Shown here: positions 1 to 9,667 of the stretch, one piece after another | Position numbering within the stretch: position 1 is the stretch's first letter | Layout: each line of letters opens with the position of its first letter | Origin: Tanytarsus gracilentus | Lineage: Eukaryota; Arthropoda; Insecta; Diptera; Chironomidae | Direction: 5' to 3' | Assembly: GCA_038502055.1 (NCBI GenBank) | Contig: JAXRKN010000024.1 | Location: 467,550-531,549 of the forward strand | Length of the DNA: 64,000 nucleotides | The notes under the pieces: model-generated | Seen by the model: only the letters and a program-made list of their open reading frames with translations | The model's database searches: none | Told to the model about the DNA's origin: nothing | Position numbers and translations under genes: made by a program

Positions 1-1301
1 TATGCGCGTGATGATTCACTGGCGTAATTACAAAATTTTGGATATAATTTTCAGCCGGTTGATCCAACTTAAAAGCACCTTTTTCATCTTCATTAACTTT
101 AACCGTTTCGAATTCCTGTTTGATCACAAAATTTCCACACTCTAAACTTGACAGAGTTGATTCAGATGAAAGCGAGTTGAAATCCTCTTCCGAGAGCGAG
201 GAACTCACTGAATCGTCGTCGCTTAAAAAATGCAAACTCACTTCCGTCAAATTGTATTCACTTTCACCGCACTCCAAGCTTTTTTGACATTTTTCTCGTT
301 TTTTCCTCGAATTTCTTTCAAGTCTTCTCGCCTTTAATTTTTCCTTCTGTTCCGAAGTCAAACTTTCTCGACGCCTTTTTTTCACCTCACGATCATGAGC
401 TCTTCTCGCTATTTTTTCCTCTTCCGTTTGATTTAGTTTTCTTTTTAAATACTTTAGTCGATTTCGTTCACGCTGTTGAGGTGTTAAAAAACTTTTAGAA
501 GGTCTTTGAGCTTCTGCTGTATTAACTGAGTCCTCTGATTTACAAAACTCTCGAATCAACGCCAGTCTCAACTCTCGATCGGCTTCACTTTCATCGGAAC
601 GTGATTTAATTATGGAATTTAAGGTGAGATCTGAATTTTTACTCTCAACATCTTCTTTGAATTTTGTGAGAATTTTCAACTCCTCGTCTGAGTTTTCATT
701 GTGAAGATCAGAAATCGATGAACTTTTGATGTTAGCACTAGAAGACGGATTTAGTTTTAATCCGAGCTTTATTCGCCACTCATCTGATGTCCTTTTTAGT
801 CGCTTTAATCTCGCTAATTTTTTCTTTTGGACTTCGTTGCTGTATCTCACCTAGAAAAAAGTTGAGATTAGATTTAAGATTAAAATTTAAGATTAGATTT
901 AAATTTAGTTTAAGATTAAATGTTTTTAAAACTGTTAGCAACTAAAAGTTTGTTGATTTTAAAATCTTTTAATGGCTTTTATTGATAATAAATTGATAAT
1001 AAAAGTGAATTCAAAAAGATCCAGTGAACAAAATCGAGTTTAAATTTTAGATTTTAAAATTTCAAAACATCCAGAAGGATTTAAAATATCCAGTTCACTC
1101 ATTCATCACTTCCAATTGATTCTAATTCATGACTTTAATCAAAAATTCTTAATTACAACTTACTTTAGCTCTTTCGCGTGCTCTCATTCTTCTTAAATAT
1201 TTTTCCTCTTCCGTTTCACTCTCCATCTTCATTCGATAATGTTCTTTTGATTTTTTAAGTCTGTACTCTCTCTCCCATGGTGTCTCGTAGCGTTTCGGCA
1301 T
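1..1301 (-). CDS. Basic, highly charged nuclear-type protein, STPR/zinc-finger relative (3' end outside window)
   Basis: Two exons are visible: 1164..1301, with the start codon at 1299-1301, and 850 down to the window edge. They are joined in phase 0 by a 313-base intron with a GTAAGT donor and a CTAG acceptor. The protein opens MPKRYETPWEREYRLKK and is rich in Arg, Lys and Glu. It has REx5R-type stretches near residues 10-45 and again around 190-240. These resemble degenerate 23-residue STPR repeats like those of the gene at 5393..6940. An acidic Ser/Asp/Glu-rich linker follows. No zinc finger is reached before the window ends, but the two neighbouring genes on the same strand have the order charged region, acidic linker, C2H2 fingers, so fingers may lie beyond base 1. 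A DNA-binding role is inferred from the neighbours. Confidence 0.6.
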
Positions 1302-1809
1302 CGCTAATTACATCAAAAGATCGCTTAATTAATTAAAATATCTAAATTTTGCTTGAAATTTTAATTTCGAATTTTTTTTGTTTACTTTTATTTTTTTGAA
1401 ATCACAAACAGCTGATCAAAGCAATAACAAAGATTTTTCTCGCTAAAAAATTCATTTTAAAAATATTATGTTTTTTTCTTTAAAAGTAGACAGGGAGCGA
1501 CAAAAAAAAATAATATCAAGAGAAACGGCAGCAAGAGACTGAAATTGAAAAAAGAACCCTATATCGTCATTGTCTCGAACTACATAAAAGAGCTTGATTT
1601 GAAAGATCCAGTAAACATTTTCTGTATTTTTCAAAAACCGAAGATCCAGACATGATCCGAAAATTGCAAAAAATTATTAAAATCCTAACAGAAAGTTGTT
1701 AACGAACAAGAAAAGTCCAAAAATTCAATTTTCAATTTAAAAAAACTCCATACTTTAAAAAATTTAACTATAGAATTTTTAACATTTATTATTCTCACAA
1801 TCGATTCAC
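1302..1809. other. Intergenic spacer
   Basis: No gene is supported here. A 60-residue open frame on the minus strand (1452..1634) has no homology-like features. An AATAAA on the minus strand near 1787-1792 serves the gene at 1810..4275. The phrase GATCCAGT(A)AACA, which recurs in the introns and spacers of the first 5 kb, appears near 1602 and in part near 1643. Confidence 0.5.
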
Positions 1810-4275
1810 TCAAATGTCTTCAATAACAAATTCTTCTTCTTTCACAACTTCATCATAAATCTTCGCTTCGTAAATTTGAGATTTTTCTGTCTGTATGATT
1901 TTTACTCTTCCTGAAAGTAAAACATTAATAATTAAAATTATTCTTTAATTTAGAATGAAAAATCTTACGATGGTTGTCGACGATGTGTCGATGGAACATT
2001 TCCCGCGTATGAAACTTCGCCGCACACTCAACACATTTGAATGGTAAATTATATTTATTTTTCACTCGATCATTCGCGTGTCCATTTCTTATGTGTTGCG
2101 CTAGGTCAATTCCTCGCTTTTTAGTGACATAAAATTGAGGAGATTTTTCGCCTTTGTGAATTTCCGAATGTCTCCTCATCACACTCTCATAGTCAGTGGT
2201 GAAACTACAATGAGGACACTTTATCGTTTTATGTTGATCAGCGTGTTCTCGCATTTTCGTCATTGAAGCTGTTGAAAAATTGCATTCCTTGCATTTGAAG
2301 AAATCTTCTACTTTTTGTTGCACTGGAGGAGGGTGAAAAACTCCATGCTCTGACTTTTTGACATTAAACTCTTCCAGCGTGAGATTATGAACTTCTCGAA
2401 TGTGATCGAGTAAGGCATCCTGATTTGGGTAGTTCACATTGCAATGATAGCACTTTGGCCTGCGACTTGTTGCTTTATCAGCTCCGTTTTTGTGAAATTT
2501 AACGTGTCGATCTAATTCGGTCTTGTAGTCAGTCGTGTAATTGCAGGACATTGGACAGGTGTATAATTTCGTATGTGTCATCGAATGCTTATCCAATTCT
2601 GTCCTGTTTTTTGACACATGCTTGCAGATTTCGCACGTTAGCTCCTTGAGAACTCCACTTCGATGATCTAAAGCGTGTTGCGTCATGTTGTGAATGGAGT
2701 TATCCTCAAAATCGCATTCCTTACACTTGTAATAGTTTTCGTATCTGACACAGTTTAATTTAATTTGAGAGCTCGCTTGATTCGATATTGAATGAACATT
2801 TATCGACAGTACAATGTTCCTGGGACTAGATTGAGAAGGTGAAGTCGATTCGAAATTGTTTGCTACAAAAATTCTTTCCGTCCGCGAATCTTTGGCTCTC
2901 ATCAACTTTACGCTTAGCTCTTGAGTCTCAGACGATTTTTTATTGTGCTGCAACTGATGAAGAATCAATTCTGATTTGTACTCGAATGAATGTGAACACG
3001 TGAGACATTTGTGAAGGCCGTTTTGATTATCTTTAGCTGAATTTTGACTATCGATCGAGCTGCCACAGCTGGACTCATCCTCATCAGAACTTTCATCTTC
3101 GAACTCTCGAGAATTATCGGAATTTTCATCTTCTTTCATTGTAATTTCCTCAAAATTCGCTCTTGATTCGTTAGCGAAGAGATTTTGAGTTTGTATTGGA
3201 CTCGACTTGACTGTCACGTTGTAGGAAATTTTTTCCACCGGTTTTTGTTTTGGTTTTATTATTTTGGTCGGGACTTTTGATGCGAGAATTGATTTTAGTG
3301 AGCTGCGTGCCGTTTCGACAGATCTTTTATATTTCGCTTTAAAATTTTGATTAAAGACTTTATGAGTTTGCGGGCCATCACTGTCCGAGCTGGAATCTGA
3401 ACTTATTTCAACTTCTTCGATTTTTTGATGGCTATCAATGACTTTCTCGGGTTGAGTTAGACTTTTTAGAATTTTAATATCACCAGATGAAGAATTTTGT
3501 GTTTGAGGATTCACAGCAGGTTCGAGCGTGACATTCGACACTTTGAGCACTTTGAGAGTTTTCGGATCGATTCTGATGATTTTAACAGATTTAGCGAGTG
3601 GCGTGACTTGTGACGATGTTGAAGGTTCTGGTGAATTTTTATGCAAACCTATCGAGCTCTCCTTCTTAATTTTCATTTTTGTTACGCTCTCACTGTTTTT
3701 TGAGGCATGTAAAATGTCATTAATGTTCACAATTTTAATGACTACATTTTTATCCTCGAGTTTTACGATTGGATCAATCTTAACATCCATTAAATCATTT
3801 ACTGGCATCAACTCATCACTTTCAGTTAGTTTTTCATGTTTATTTTGATCATTGAACAGATTGAGTTGTGCCGACCTCGCTTGCTTCCTCTCAACATCCT
3901 GTTTGCTCTTTTCACGTCTATCAAGGATGAGTTTACGTTTTAGAGCGAGTTCACTTCCAAGTTCCGGAGAATTGACATGTTGCGCCTAAAATTAGAATTA
4001 TAATCAGCAAAATACAGAAAATGATTATGAAAATTTCGATTCTGGATCTTTTTTAAGATTTTTAAAAAGTTCCAGTCTGGATCTTTTTTGAATCGACCAT
4101 AATCGATCAATTTTCGAGCTTGATTTTGTCTGTATCACTAATTTAACAATCAATCACTTTTTTCATCACATTAATCGCTTACCCCATCGATATTTTGAAC
4201 TCTTATTTCTAAAGATTGATTAATGCCATTCAATAATCCCGCAAATGATTGTTTTCTAGCCTTTTGTTGACTCAT
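1810..4275 (-). CDS. C2H2 zinc-finger protein with eight fingers
   Basis: Three exons, 4183..4275, 1969..3985 and 1810..1910, give 736 residues. Donors are GTAAGC and GTAAGA, acceptors are TTTTAG and TTTCAG, and phases match (0 and 1). The last join runs through the end of the final finger and adds an acidic tail ending EEEFVIEDI before TGA. The N-terminal 350 residues are Ser/Lys/Glu-rich with an acidic patch. Eight C2H2 fingers lie roughly between residues 355 and 705. The first (CLTCSHSFEYKSELILHQLQH) closely resembles the first finger of the 5393..6940 protein, so the two are paralogues. Without splicing to the last exon the eighth finger would run into a short nonsense tail. Likely a nuclear DNA-binding regulator; its target is unknown. 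It is divergent from the small exon at 4453. Confidence 0.85.
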
Positions 4276-4452
4276 TGTCGATTTGCATTAGAAATTTAAA
4301 ATTAAAAACGCTTAATTAGTTAAATTATGAGATTTAAATGTTGTGAAAATAATTTTTAAAAAGGGGTACGAAGGTTTTTGTAAACAATAACAAATAAAAT
4401 TGTAAACAAAAACAAAATTGTAAAATTTCTCAAACTTTTTTGAATTATAATT

Positions 4453-4614
4453 ATGACAAATGATTGTGAATTAAATAATTCAATTAATAAAATGGATTCG
4501 TCAACGGATGAAAGTGAAAATAAACCAAAAAATAGACGTTTTGCCGATGAATCGCCGAAATCTAGAGAAATTAGGCTCCAAAAACGGCTAGAAAGAGTAA
4601 TTATCATTTCTTAA
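4453..4614 (+). CDS. Orphan first exon of an STPR-like gene, or relic
   Basis: A 53-codon frame starts with ATG at 4453. It encodes an acidic, Asn/Ser-rich start and then a stretch, SPKSREIRLQKRLER, that looks like one STPR unit. The frame reaches GTAATT right after LER, a plausible donor, and otherwise stops at 4612-4614. I found no matching second exon before the chitin-binding gene at 4929. It sits head-to-head with the zinc-finger gene starting at 4275, with 177 bases between the ATGs. It could be the first exon of a gene with a distant continuation, or a remnant of a duplicated STPR gene. Confidence 0.3.
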   Translation: MTNDCELNNSINKMDSSTDESENKPKNRRFADESPKSREIRLQKRLERVIIIS

Positions 4615-4928
4615 AGTTTAAAACTGTTTTTAAATAAGATCCAGTAAACATCTAGATGGTTTAGAACTGTTTAAGAAATATCCAGTTAACATTCAGCTGG
4701 TTTAAATTTTATCAATTTTTAAATCTGTCATGGCCATGCATGGTTGAGTTATAAAAAAAATGTAGGTAAATCTTTAATCGTGATGAGTCCTTCGTGGAAA
4801 GTATTCACGAGTGTTTGCTGTAAATTTAATATTGAAAACTAGTATAAAGAGAAGCTAAATTTTAAGGCAAGTATCACAAACAAGTTTGAAGCCTAAAGTT
4901 AAATTAAAAATAATTTCTCTTAACAAAA
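4615..4928. other. Spacer with promoter of the chitin-binding gene
   Basis: Two more copies of the phrase GATCCAGTAAACAT / ATCCAGTTAACAT occur near 4640 and 4678. The rest is AT-rich and leads into the TATA box at 4843. Confidence 0.4.
4843..4848 (+). promoter_or_regulatory. TATA box of the chitin-binding protein gene
   Basis: TATAAA stands 86 bases before the ATG at 4929. A start site about 25-30 bases downstream, near 4870, would give a leader of roughly 55 bases. Confidence 0.6.
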
Positions 4929-5249
4929 ATGAAGTTCACAGCGATTGCAATAGTTTTGACTTTCAACATTGTCTACGTTTTAAGTGGCGGACCTTCAATT
5001 AGTCCTTCTGAACCTGAAGCGCCATCGAGTCCTTCTGAACCTGAAGCGCCATCGAGTCCTTCTGTATCACCTTGCCCACCATCTGGATTTGATATTATTG
5101 CAAATCCCGCGGACTGCTCAACATTTTTCAGTTGCAACGAAGGAATCGCTACTCTGAATTACTGCCCAGGAGGTTTACTGTTTAATGAATCTATTGGAGC
5201 ATGTGACTGGCCATCAAATGTCAATTGTCCAGCTGAGGGTCCAGCTTAA
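4929..5249 (+). CDS. Secreted single-domain chitin-binding (peritrophin-A / CBM14) protein
   Basis: 106 residues in one exon. A signal peptide (about residues 1-19, ending VYVLSG) is followed by a Ser/Pro/Glu spacer made of two copies of a 10-residue unit (SPSEPEAPSS). The C-terminal half is one CBM14 domain with the six cysteines expected of the family (CPPSG, DCSTFF, SCNEG, YCPGG, ACDWP, NCPAE) and the aromatic residues between them. The family binds chitin in peritrophic matrix or cuticle outside the cell. A TATA box lies upstream and an AATAAA near 5347. The gene converges on the zinc-finger gene at 5393 with only about 140 bases between them, so the 3' untranslated regions nearly touch. 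Confidence 0.9.
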   Translation: MKFTAIAIVLTFNIVYVLSGGPSISPSEPEAPSSPSEPEAPSSPSVSPCPPSGFDIIANPADCSTFFSCNEGIATLNYCPGGLLFNESIGACDWPSNVNCPAEGPA

Positions 5250-5392
5250 AATTTTAAACTTTTCCACTAAATAATTAGATTTTTTTCACTTCACATTTGA
5301 GTGTTTTTTGTCACATTATTGACTTGAATATGTTGAATTTGTTTTAAATAAAAAAAAACAGAATTAAAATTATTCAACTTTAATTTATTTCA

Positions 5393-6940
5393 TCAAGTCT
5401 CATTAACCTCATCGGAACTTTCGATTTTGGATATTTCATGTGTCATTTTGTGCGAATCGAGATCGAACTTTGTCATGAAATTTTCGCCACACAAACCGCA
5501 ACTAAACTGGTCTGCATGCACTTTCTCGATGTGCTCCTGATAGCTTTTGTCGTCATCGAACAGCGAACTGCAGTGACAGCATCCGATATTTTTTTTCTTG
5601 TGAATTCTAACGTGTCGCGTCATGCCTGCTCTATTTTCCGACATAAACTTGCAATGCTTGCACTTGAAGTAATTTTTTAAATTATTCTTTCTACTTTTAT
5701 GGCTCTCCGAGTGTTTTTTGATGTCATCGATGAACTCGGTGAGGAAGTCACAGTGCTTGCAGCGGAAAAATTTCTTCAATTCTTTCTTGTCGTTTGGTTT
5801 TTTGTGCTGTAACTCGTGAATTATGAGAGATGACTTGTATTCGAATGACTGAGAGCAAACTGAACATTTGTGAAGGTGATCGAGTGATGAAGAGGTCGTG
5901 GATGGACTTGAAGCGAGACTTTGCTGCGACTTTTTGATAATTCTTCCAATATCGACGACTTTAATGACGGCCGTTTTCGTCTTGAAATCTTCTAAATTTA
6001 TCGGTTCATCGCTGACACAATTTTCAAGCACATCAACTTGGACTTCATCTGCTTTACTTTGAGGTTTTTGTTGTTCATTTTGGGCCTTTCTCAATTCCAA
6101 TGTGCGAGCAAACTTTTCTTCTTTCTGTTTTCGACTATTTTCGAGCCTTTCCAATTTTTCCTGTTCAGTTTCGCCTACTTTCATCCTTCTTCGATACATA
6201 AACGACTTTTCACGAGCGATTTTCCTCTTTTCAGCTCTCTGTTCCGGGGTCAACGAGTTCATTTCTTTCACGTAGCGTTCCTTCCACCTCTGCAGTCGTC
6301 TCGCACGCTGTTCTGGAGTTTCTCTCGCCAATCTGACTCTTGCTTTAGCGGCCCACGCTTTTAATTGCGCCTTTCTCGCGTCTTCACTCTCGCGATCTTC
6401 ACTCTCTTCGTTAGTCTCTTTGCGCCCTCTTATTTCATCAAAACGTTTTCGATGACGTTCACGATCTTTAGCCAGTCTTTCTTCTCGCTTTTCGGGCGTT
6501 TCATTATCAAAACGTTTTCGATGACGTTCACGATCTTTAGCCAGTCTTTCTTCTCGCTCTTCGGGCGTTTCATTGGCTAATGAATATTTATGCCACTCTC
6601 GATCTCTTGCCAGTCTGGCTTCACGTTTATTTAGCGTTTCCTTTAGCATTTTTTCAGGGTATCTGTTTTTGTGTCGCAATCGATCTTCCTCCAAACGAAG
6701 TTCCTTTATCATCTGATTCTCAGTTCGTTTTTTTCTTGACATAGATTCACGTTGCTTTTTAAGCTTTTCATTGTAAAGCTCTGGTTTATACTCCTTCAAC
6801 TCTTTTGCAGTTTTTCTTCTTTTTTCAAGCCTTTTTTCACGCTCCTCAGATCTTTCTCGCTGTCTTTTCAAATTATCTCTTTCACGCTGTTTTTTAAGGC
6901 GGACTTCTCTTTGAGCTGCTGTTTCATTTTTTCTAACCAT
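5393..6940 (-). CDS. STPR-repeat protein with five C2H2 zinc fingers (FMBP-1-like architecture)
   Basis: One intronless frame of 515 residues. Residues about 1-290 are arrays of a 23-residue basic repeat of the form ETPEEREERLAKDRERHRKR plus three residues, which is the length and pattern of the STPR (score and three) DNA-binding repeat known from silkworm FMBP-1. Two adjacent units are almost identical at DNA level. A Ser/Thr linker follows, then five C2H2 fingers from about residue 358 to 505. FMBP-1-type proteins combine STPR repeats with zinc fingers and bind AT-rich DNA in the nucleus. AATAAA lies directly after the stop codon on the minus strand. The 3' third of this gene was copied into the tandem units at 9.7 and 12.9 kb. 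Confidence 0.85.
   Translation of the reverse strand: MVRKNETAAQREVRLKKQRERDNLKRQRERSEEREKRLEKRRKTAKELKEYKPELYNEKLKKQRESMSRKKRTENQMIKELRLEEDRLRHKNRYPEKMLKETLNKREARLARDREWHKYSLANETPEEREERLAKDRERHRKRFDNETPEKREERLAKDRERHRKRFDEIRGRKETNEESEDRESEDARKAQLKAWAAKARVRLARETPEQRARRLQRWKERYVKEMNSLTPEQRAEKRKIAREKSFMYRRRMKVGETEQEKLERLENSRKQKEEKFARTLELRKAQNEQQKPQSKADEVQVDVLENCVSDEPINLEDFKTKTAVIKVVDIGRIIKKSQQSLASSPSTTSSSLDHLHKCSVCSQSFEYKSSLIIHELQHKKPNDKKELKKFFRCKHCDFLTEFIDDIKKHSESHKSRKNNLKNYFKCKHCKFMSENRAGMTRHVRIHKKKNIGCCHCSSLFDDDKSYQEHIEKVHADQFSCGLCGENFMTKFDLDSHKMTHEISKIESSDEVNET
6438..6575 (-). repeat. Exact-length 69-bp tandem duplication inside the STPR array
   Basis: Two adjacent 69-base units (6438-6506 and 6507-6575) are nearly identical and each encodes one 23-residue STPR unit. 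This points to recent unit gain by slippage or unequal exchange that kept the frame. Confidence 0.85.
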
Positions 6941-7547
6941 TGTTTAGATCAAAGAGTTTCTTTGTATGTTTTAAGTAACTCGATCGATCCTGTAATGGAA
7001 TTCGTTAGAAACTATAACCAAGACGTTAATTTTTCTCTTACTTTTATTTTCTTTCACAATTTCGTGAAGATCAAACACGTAAAATTTTCTATTTCCACGA
7101 TTAAAATCACAATTTTGATTATTTTACCGTTGTGAGTGTGTTCTGTAAATTATTTTGTGTTGTTTTTATGTTTTTCTAACAAATATATGTCTATTTTGTA
7201 TTATTAGTAATAAACTTTATTTGATTCTTTTAATCACAAAATATGTAAACAATGTCGAAGGGAGCGTAACCGAAATTTAATTTAAATATGAATTTAAAAT
7301 TTTAATAACCGTTATTTCTAACACAGCTAACCGAACTGAGCAGAACGAAAAAGAAATCAGATTGAGATGATGAGATGAAGTGGGAAAAATCGTAACATTC
7401 TTTCGAAGCTGTGCACAGGCTTTTTTAGAATTCTTTAAATTTTGAAAAAACCTGCAACTTAACTAGTAAAAAATATTGAAACTTTTTTCTAATTTATGAA
7501 TTTTTATTTATATAAAATTTTTTTTGATTGAGATGAAGTTTTTATTA
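6941..7547. other. Intergenic spacer
   Basis: Upstream region of the STPR zinc-finger gene and downstream region of the collagen-like gene. An in-frame plus-strand stretch across 6752-7135 is a shadow with no gene-like features. I see no RNA gene here. Confidence 0.4.
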
Positions 7548-8600
7548 TTAGTTTCCAGGATTGCCAGGTTGACCTGCAGGAGCGCCAGGAGCACCTGGTT
7601 TGCCAGTAAGATCAAGATCAACAGGATCCTCTGTATGACCTGAGCTTCCACCTCCGTTTCCGTTAAAATAATGATATGAAAATCCTTTACCAGGACTTCC
7701 GCTTCGACCTGGGCTTCCGCCGTTTCCGCTTTGACCAAAGTTTCCGTTTTGACCAGGGCTTCCGCTTTGACCTGGGTTTCCGCCATTTCCACCGGATCCG
7801 CTTTGACCAAAGTTTCCATTTTGACCAGGGCTTCCGCTTTGACCTGGGTTTCCGCCATTTCCACCGGATCCGCTTTGACCAAAGTTTCCGTTTTGACCAG
7901 GGCTTCCGTTTTGACCTGGGTTTCCGCCATTTCCACCGGATCCGCTTTGACCAGGGTTTCCGCTTTGACCAGGGCTTCCGCTTTGACCTGGGTTTCCGCC
8001 ATTTCCACCGGATCCGCTTTGACCAGGGCTTCCGCTTTGACCAGGGTTTCCGTTTTGACCTGGGTTTCCGCCATTTCCACCGGATCCGCTTTGACCAGGG
8101 CGTCCGTTTTGACCAGGGCGTCCGCTTTGACCAGGGCTTCCGCTTTGACCAGGGTTTCCGTTTTGACCTGGGTTTCCGCCATTTCCGCCGGATCCGCTTT
8201 GACCAGGGCGTCCGTTTTGACCAGGGCTTCCGCTTTGACCAGGGCTTCCGCTTTGACCAGGGCTTCCGTTTTGACCTGGGTTTCCGCCATTTCCACCGGA
8301 TCCGCTTTGACCAGGGCCTCCGCCATTTCTATCGGATTTGCTTTGACCAGTGTTTCCGCCACCTCCACCAAACCAGCCGCCTCCTCCACCTCCATTTCCA
8401 CCAAACCAGCCGCCTCCTCCACCCCCATTTCCACCGGATCCACCGTTTCCTCCGCCTCCTCCACCTCCGCCTCCTCCACCTCCGCCTCCTCCACCTCCTC
8501 CTCCACCTCCACCACCAAACCAGCCGCCTCCTCCACCGGCTTCCACAGAACTTTTAAATGCAATGAGGCACAAAACTGTTGCAATTAGAAGCAGTTTCAT
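7548..8600 (-). CDS. Secreted glycine-rich, collagen-like Gly-X-Y protein
   Basis: 350 residues, one exon. The start is the ATG at 8598-8600, just before a good signal peptide (MKLLLIATVLCLIAFKSSVEA), and 75-82 bases downstream of a TATA box. The frame is open further upstream, but that has no signal peptide and crosses the promoter. Mature residues 22-93 are nearly pure glycine with Trp-Phe and Asn breaks. Residues about 94-306 form 71 uninterrupted Gly-X-Y triplets, for example GSP-GQS-GSP-GQN-GRP-GQS. The tail is short and acidic, with a second small triplet run (GKPGAPGAP). No cysteine remains after signal cleavage. A true triple helix is inferred. Other readings are a silk, glue or cuticle protein. 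It is divergent from the poly-glycine gene at 8945. Confidence 0.8.
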   Translation of the reverse strand: MKLLLIATVLCLIAFKSSVEAGGGGGWFGGGGGGGGGGGGGGGGGGGGGGGNGGSGGNGGGGGGWFGGNGGGGGGWFGGGGGNTGQSKSDRNGGGPGQSGSGGNGGNPGQNGSPGQSGSPGQSGSPGQNGRPGQSGSGGNGGNPGQNGNPGQSGSPGQSGRPGQNGRPGQSGSGGNGGNPGQNGNPGQSGSPGQSGSGGNGGNPGQSGSPGQSGNPGQSGSGGNGGNPGQNGSPGQNGNFGQSGSGGNGGNPGQSGSPGQNGNFGQSGSGGNGGNPGQSGSPGQNGNFGQSGNGGSPGRSGSPGKGFSYHYFNGNGGGSSGHTEDPVDLDLTGKPGAPGAPAGQPGNPGN

Positions 8601-8674
8601 TTTTTTTTCAATTGGAAGTTGGAACGTGCAGAGTCGTTGACTTAAACTGATGTCAGAACTATGCACAAATTTCA

Positions 8675-8682
8675 TTTTTATA
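8675..8682 (-). promoter_or_regulatory. TATA box of the collagen-like gene
   Basis: On the minus strand the sequence reads TATAAAAA. It is 75 bases from the chosen ATG, which leaves a leader of about 45 bases and supports the start at 8600 rather than any upstream in-frame codon. Confidence 0.65.
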
Positions 8683-8872
8683 CTGTCTAAAAATCCGATG
8701 TCAATATTGGTGTGTGTAAATTCAATAACACATTTACTTGCAACAAGAAGCGAGAGCAATAAACTTGCTCCCAAAGTAATTAACCTCAGGTAAAAAATCA
8801 GGTAAATAAGTTTGGTGAATTTCTTCGAAAAGTAAGACAAACTCGAATTCTACGATTTCATCCTAAAAATCA

Positions 8873-8880
8873 TTTAAATA
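8873..8880 (+). promoter_or_regulatory. Degenerate TATA box of poly-glycine gene 1
   Basis: The position holds TTTAAATA, while units 2 and 3 have TATAAATA at the matching place. An initiator-like TTCAGTCATCAG follows about 25 bases later in all three. The change may weaken the unit 1 promoter. Confidence 0.5.
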
Positions 8881-8944
8881 GCCAACATTTCTTCGTTCAG
8901 TCATCAGTTTTGGAGAAACCTTCAAGTCGAAAACACTTCTAAAA

Positions 8945-9118
8945 ATGAAAATTCTCTTCTTGTTCTTTCTTTTAATCGCGGCAATTTTTGCTGCTCCATC
9001 GATTGATTTTGAGTCAACCCTTCTGGGAGGAGGTGGAGGCGGAGGTGGAGGTGGCGGAGGTGGAGGTGGCGGAGGTGGAGGTGGAGGTGCAGCATTTGAA
9101 CACGGCGGCGGCTGTTAA
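8945..9118 (+). CDS. Small secreted poly-glycine peptide, copy 1
   Basis: 57 codons plus stop, too short for usual ORF cut-offs. It has a clean signal peptide (MKILFLFFLLIAAIFA), a short mature start APSIDFESTLL, then 21 consecutive glycines, then AAFEHGGGC and stop. A donor-like AAG|GTAATT near 9131 and an acceptor-like TTTAG near 9200 suggest an intron in the 3' untranslated region, conserved in all three copies. The family is unknown to me. Glycine-rich secreted peptides of this size can be structural (cuticle, silk) or antimicrobial, and nothing here decides between them. The terminal cysteine could allow dimer formation. Confidence 0.75.
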   Translation: MKILFLFFLLIAAIFAAPSIDFESTLLGGGGGGGGGGGGGGGGGGGGGAAFEHGGGC

Positions 9119-9667
9119 AATACTCACTAAGGTAATTAATCAAAAATTAACAAAATTATTAAATTTTATTAAGACATAATTTTCATTTGTTTCTATTTAG
9201 GCTCACACGAAAATTTTATACAATGAATCAAATTAGATGAAAATCCAGCAAGAACACAAAAAAAAATTGCAATTGTTATATTCAGGAAAGAATAAATTCG
9301 CATTAAAAAGTTTCAAATTTAAGAATTCTTTTAAAGTTATTTACTATTTTAAATTTACAGCAAGCACTTTTTAGTGTTTTGTGCAAGGACTGATCACGAT
9401 TTTAGAATTAATTAGATGACAGCTATTAAAAAATTAAGAGTTCTGCATGCTTTGTGTCCATCTTGGTTTAGTTTTGTGTCGCTACCTCTTTGTCATCTAT
9501 CAATCCAAACCATGACAGCTATAAAAAGTTGACTCAGATTTTTTAAAACTTGAATTTTAAAATTTTAATTTAATTTTAATTTTAATTAGATTTCAATGAA
9601 TTTGCAGAATTTTCTAACTTTTCTAACATCCTGATTTAATTTTGAAATAAATTCTGAAGAATTATCA
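9119..9667 (+). other. 3' region of poly-glycine gene 1 and spacer
   Basis: Contains the candidate 3' UTR intron, then AT-rich spacer. Near 9438-9520 there is a short segment bounded by direct copies of ATGACAGCTAT(T/A)AAAAA. Between them lie TCTGCATG and GTCGCTACCTCTTTGTC. The segment recurs in units 2 and 3 and at about 56563-56602. Confidence 0.45.

Noticed and set aside
7676..8588. Long plus-strand frames opposite the collagen-like gene
   Set aside because: Antisense shadows of a GC-rich, codon-periodic repeat. Their proteins are simple repeats and lack starts or signals.
8922..9179. Alternative frames over the poly-glycine genes (also at 12193, 12259 and 15094)
   Set aside because: Shadows of GGN codon runs. 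Only the frame with the signal peptide is conserved as a protein across the three units.
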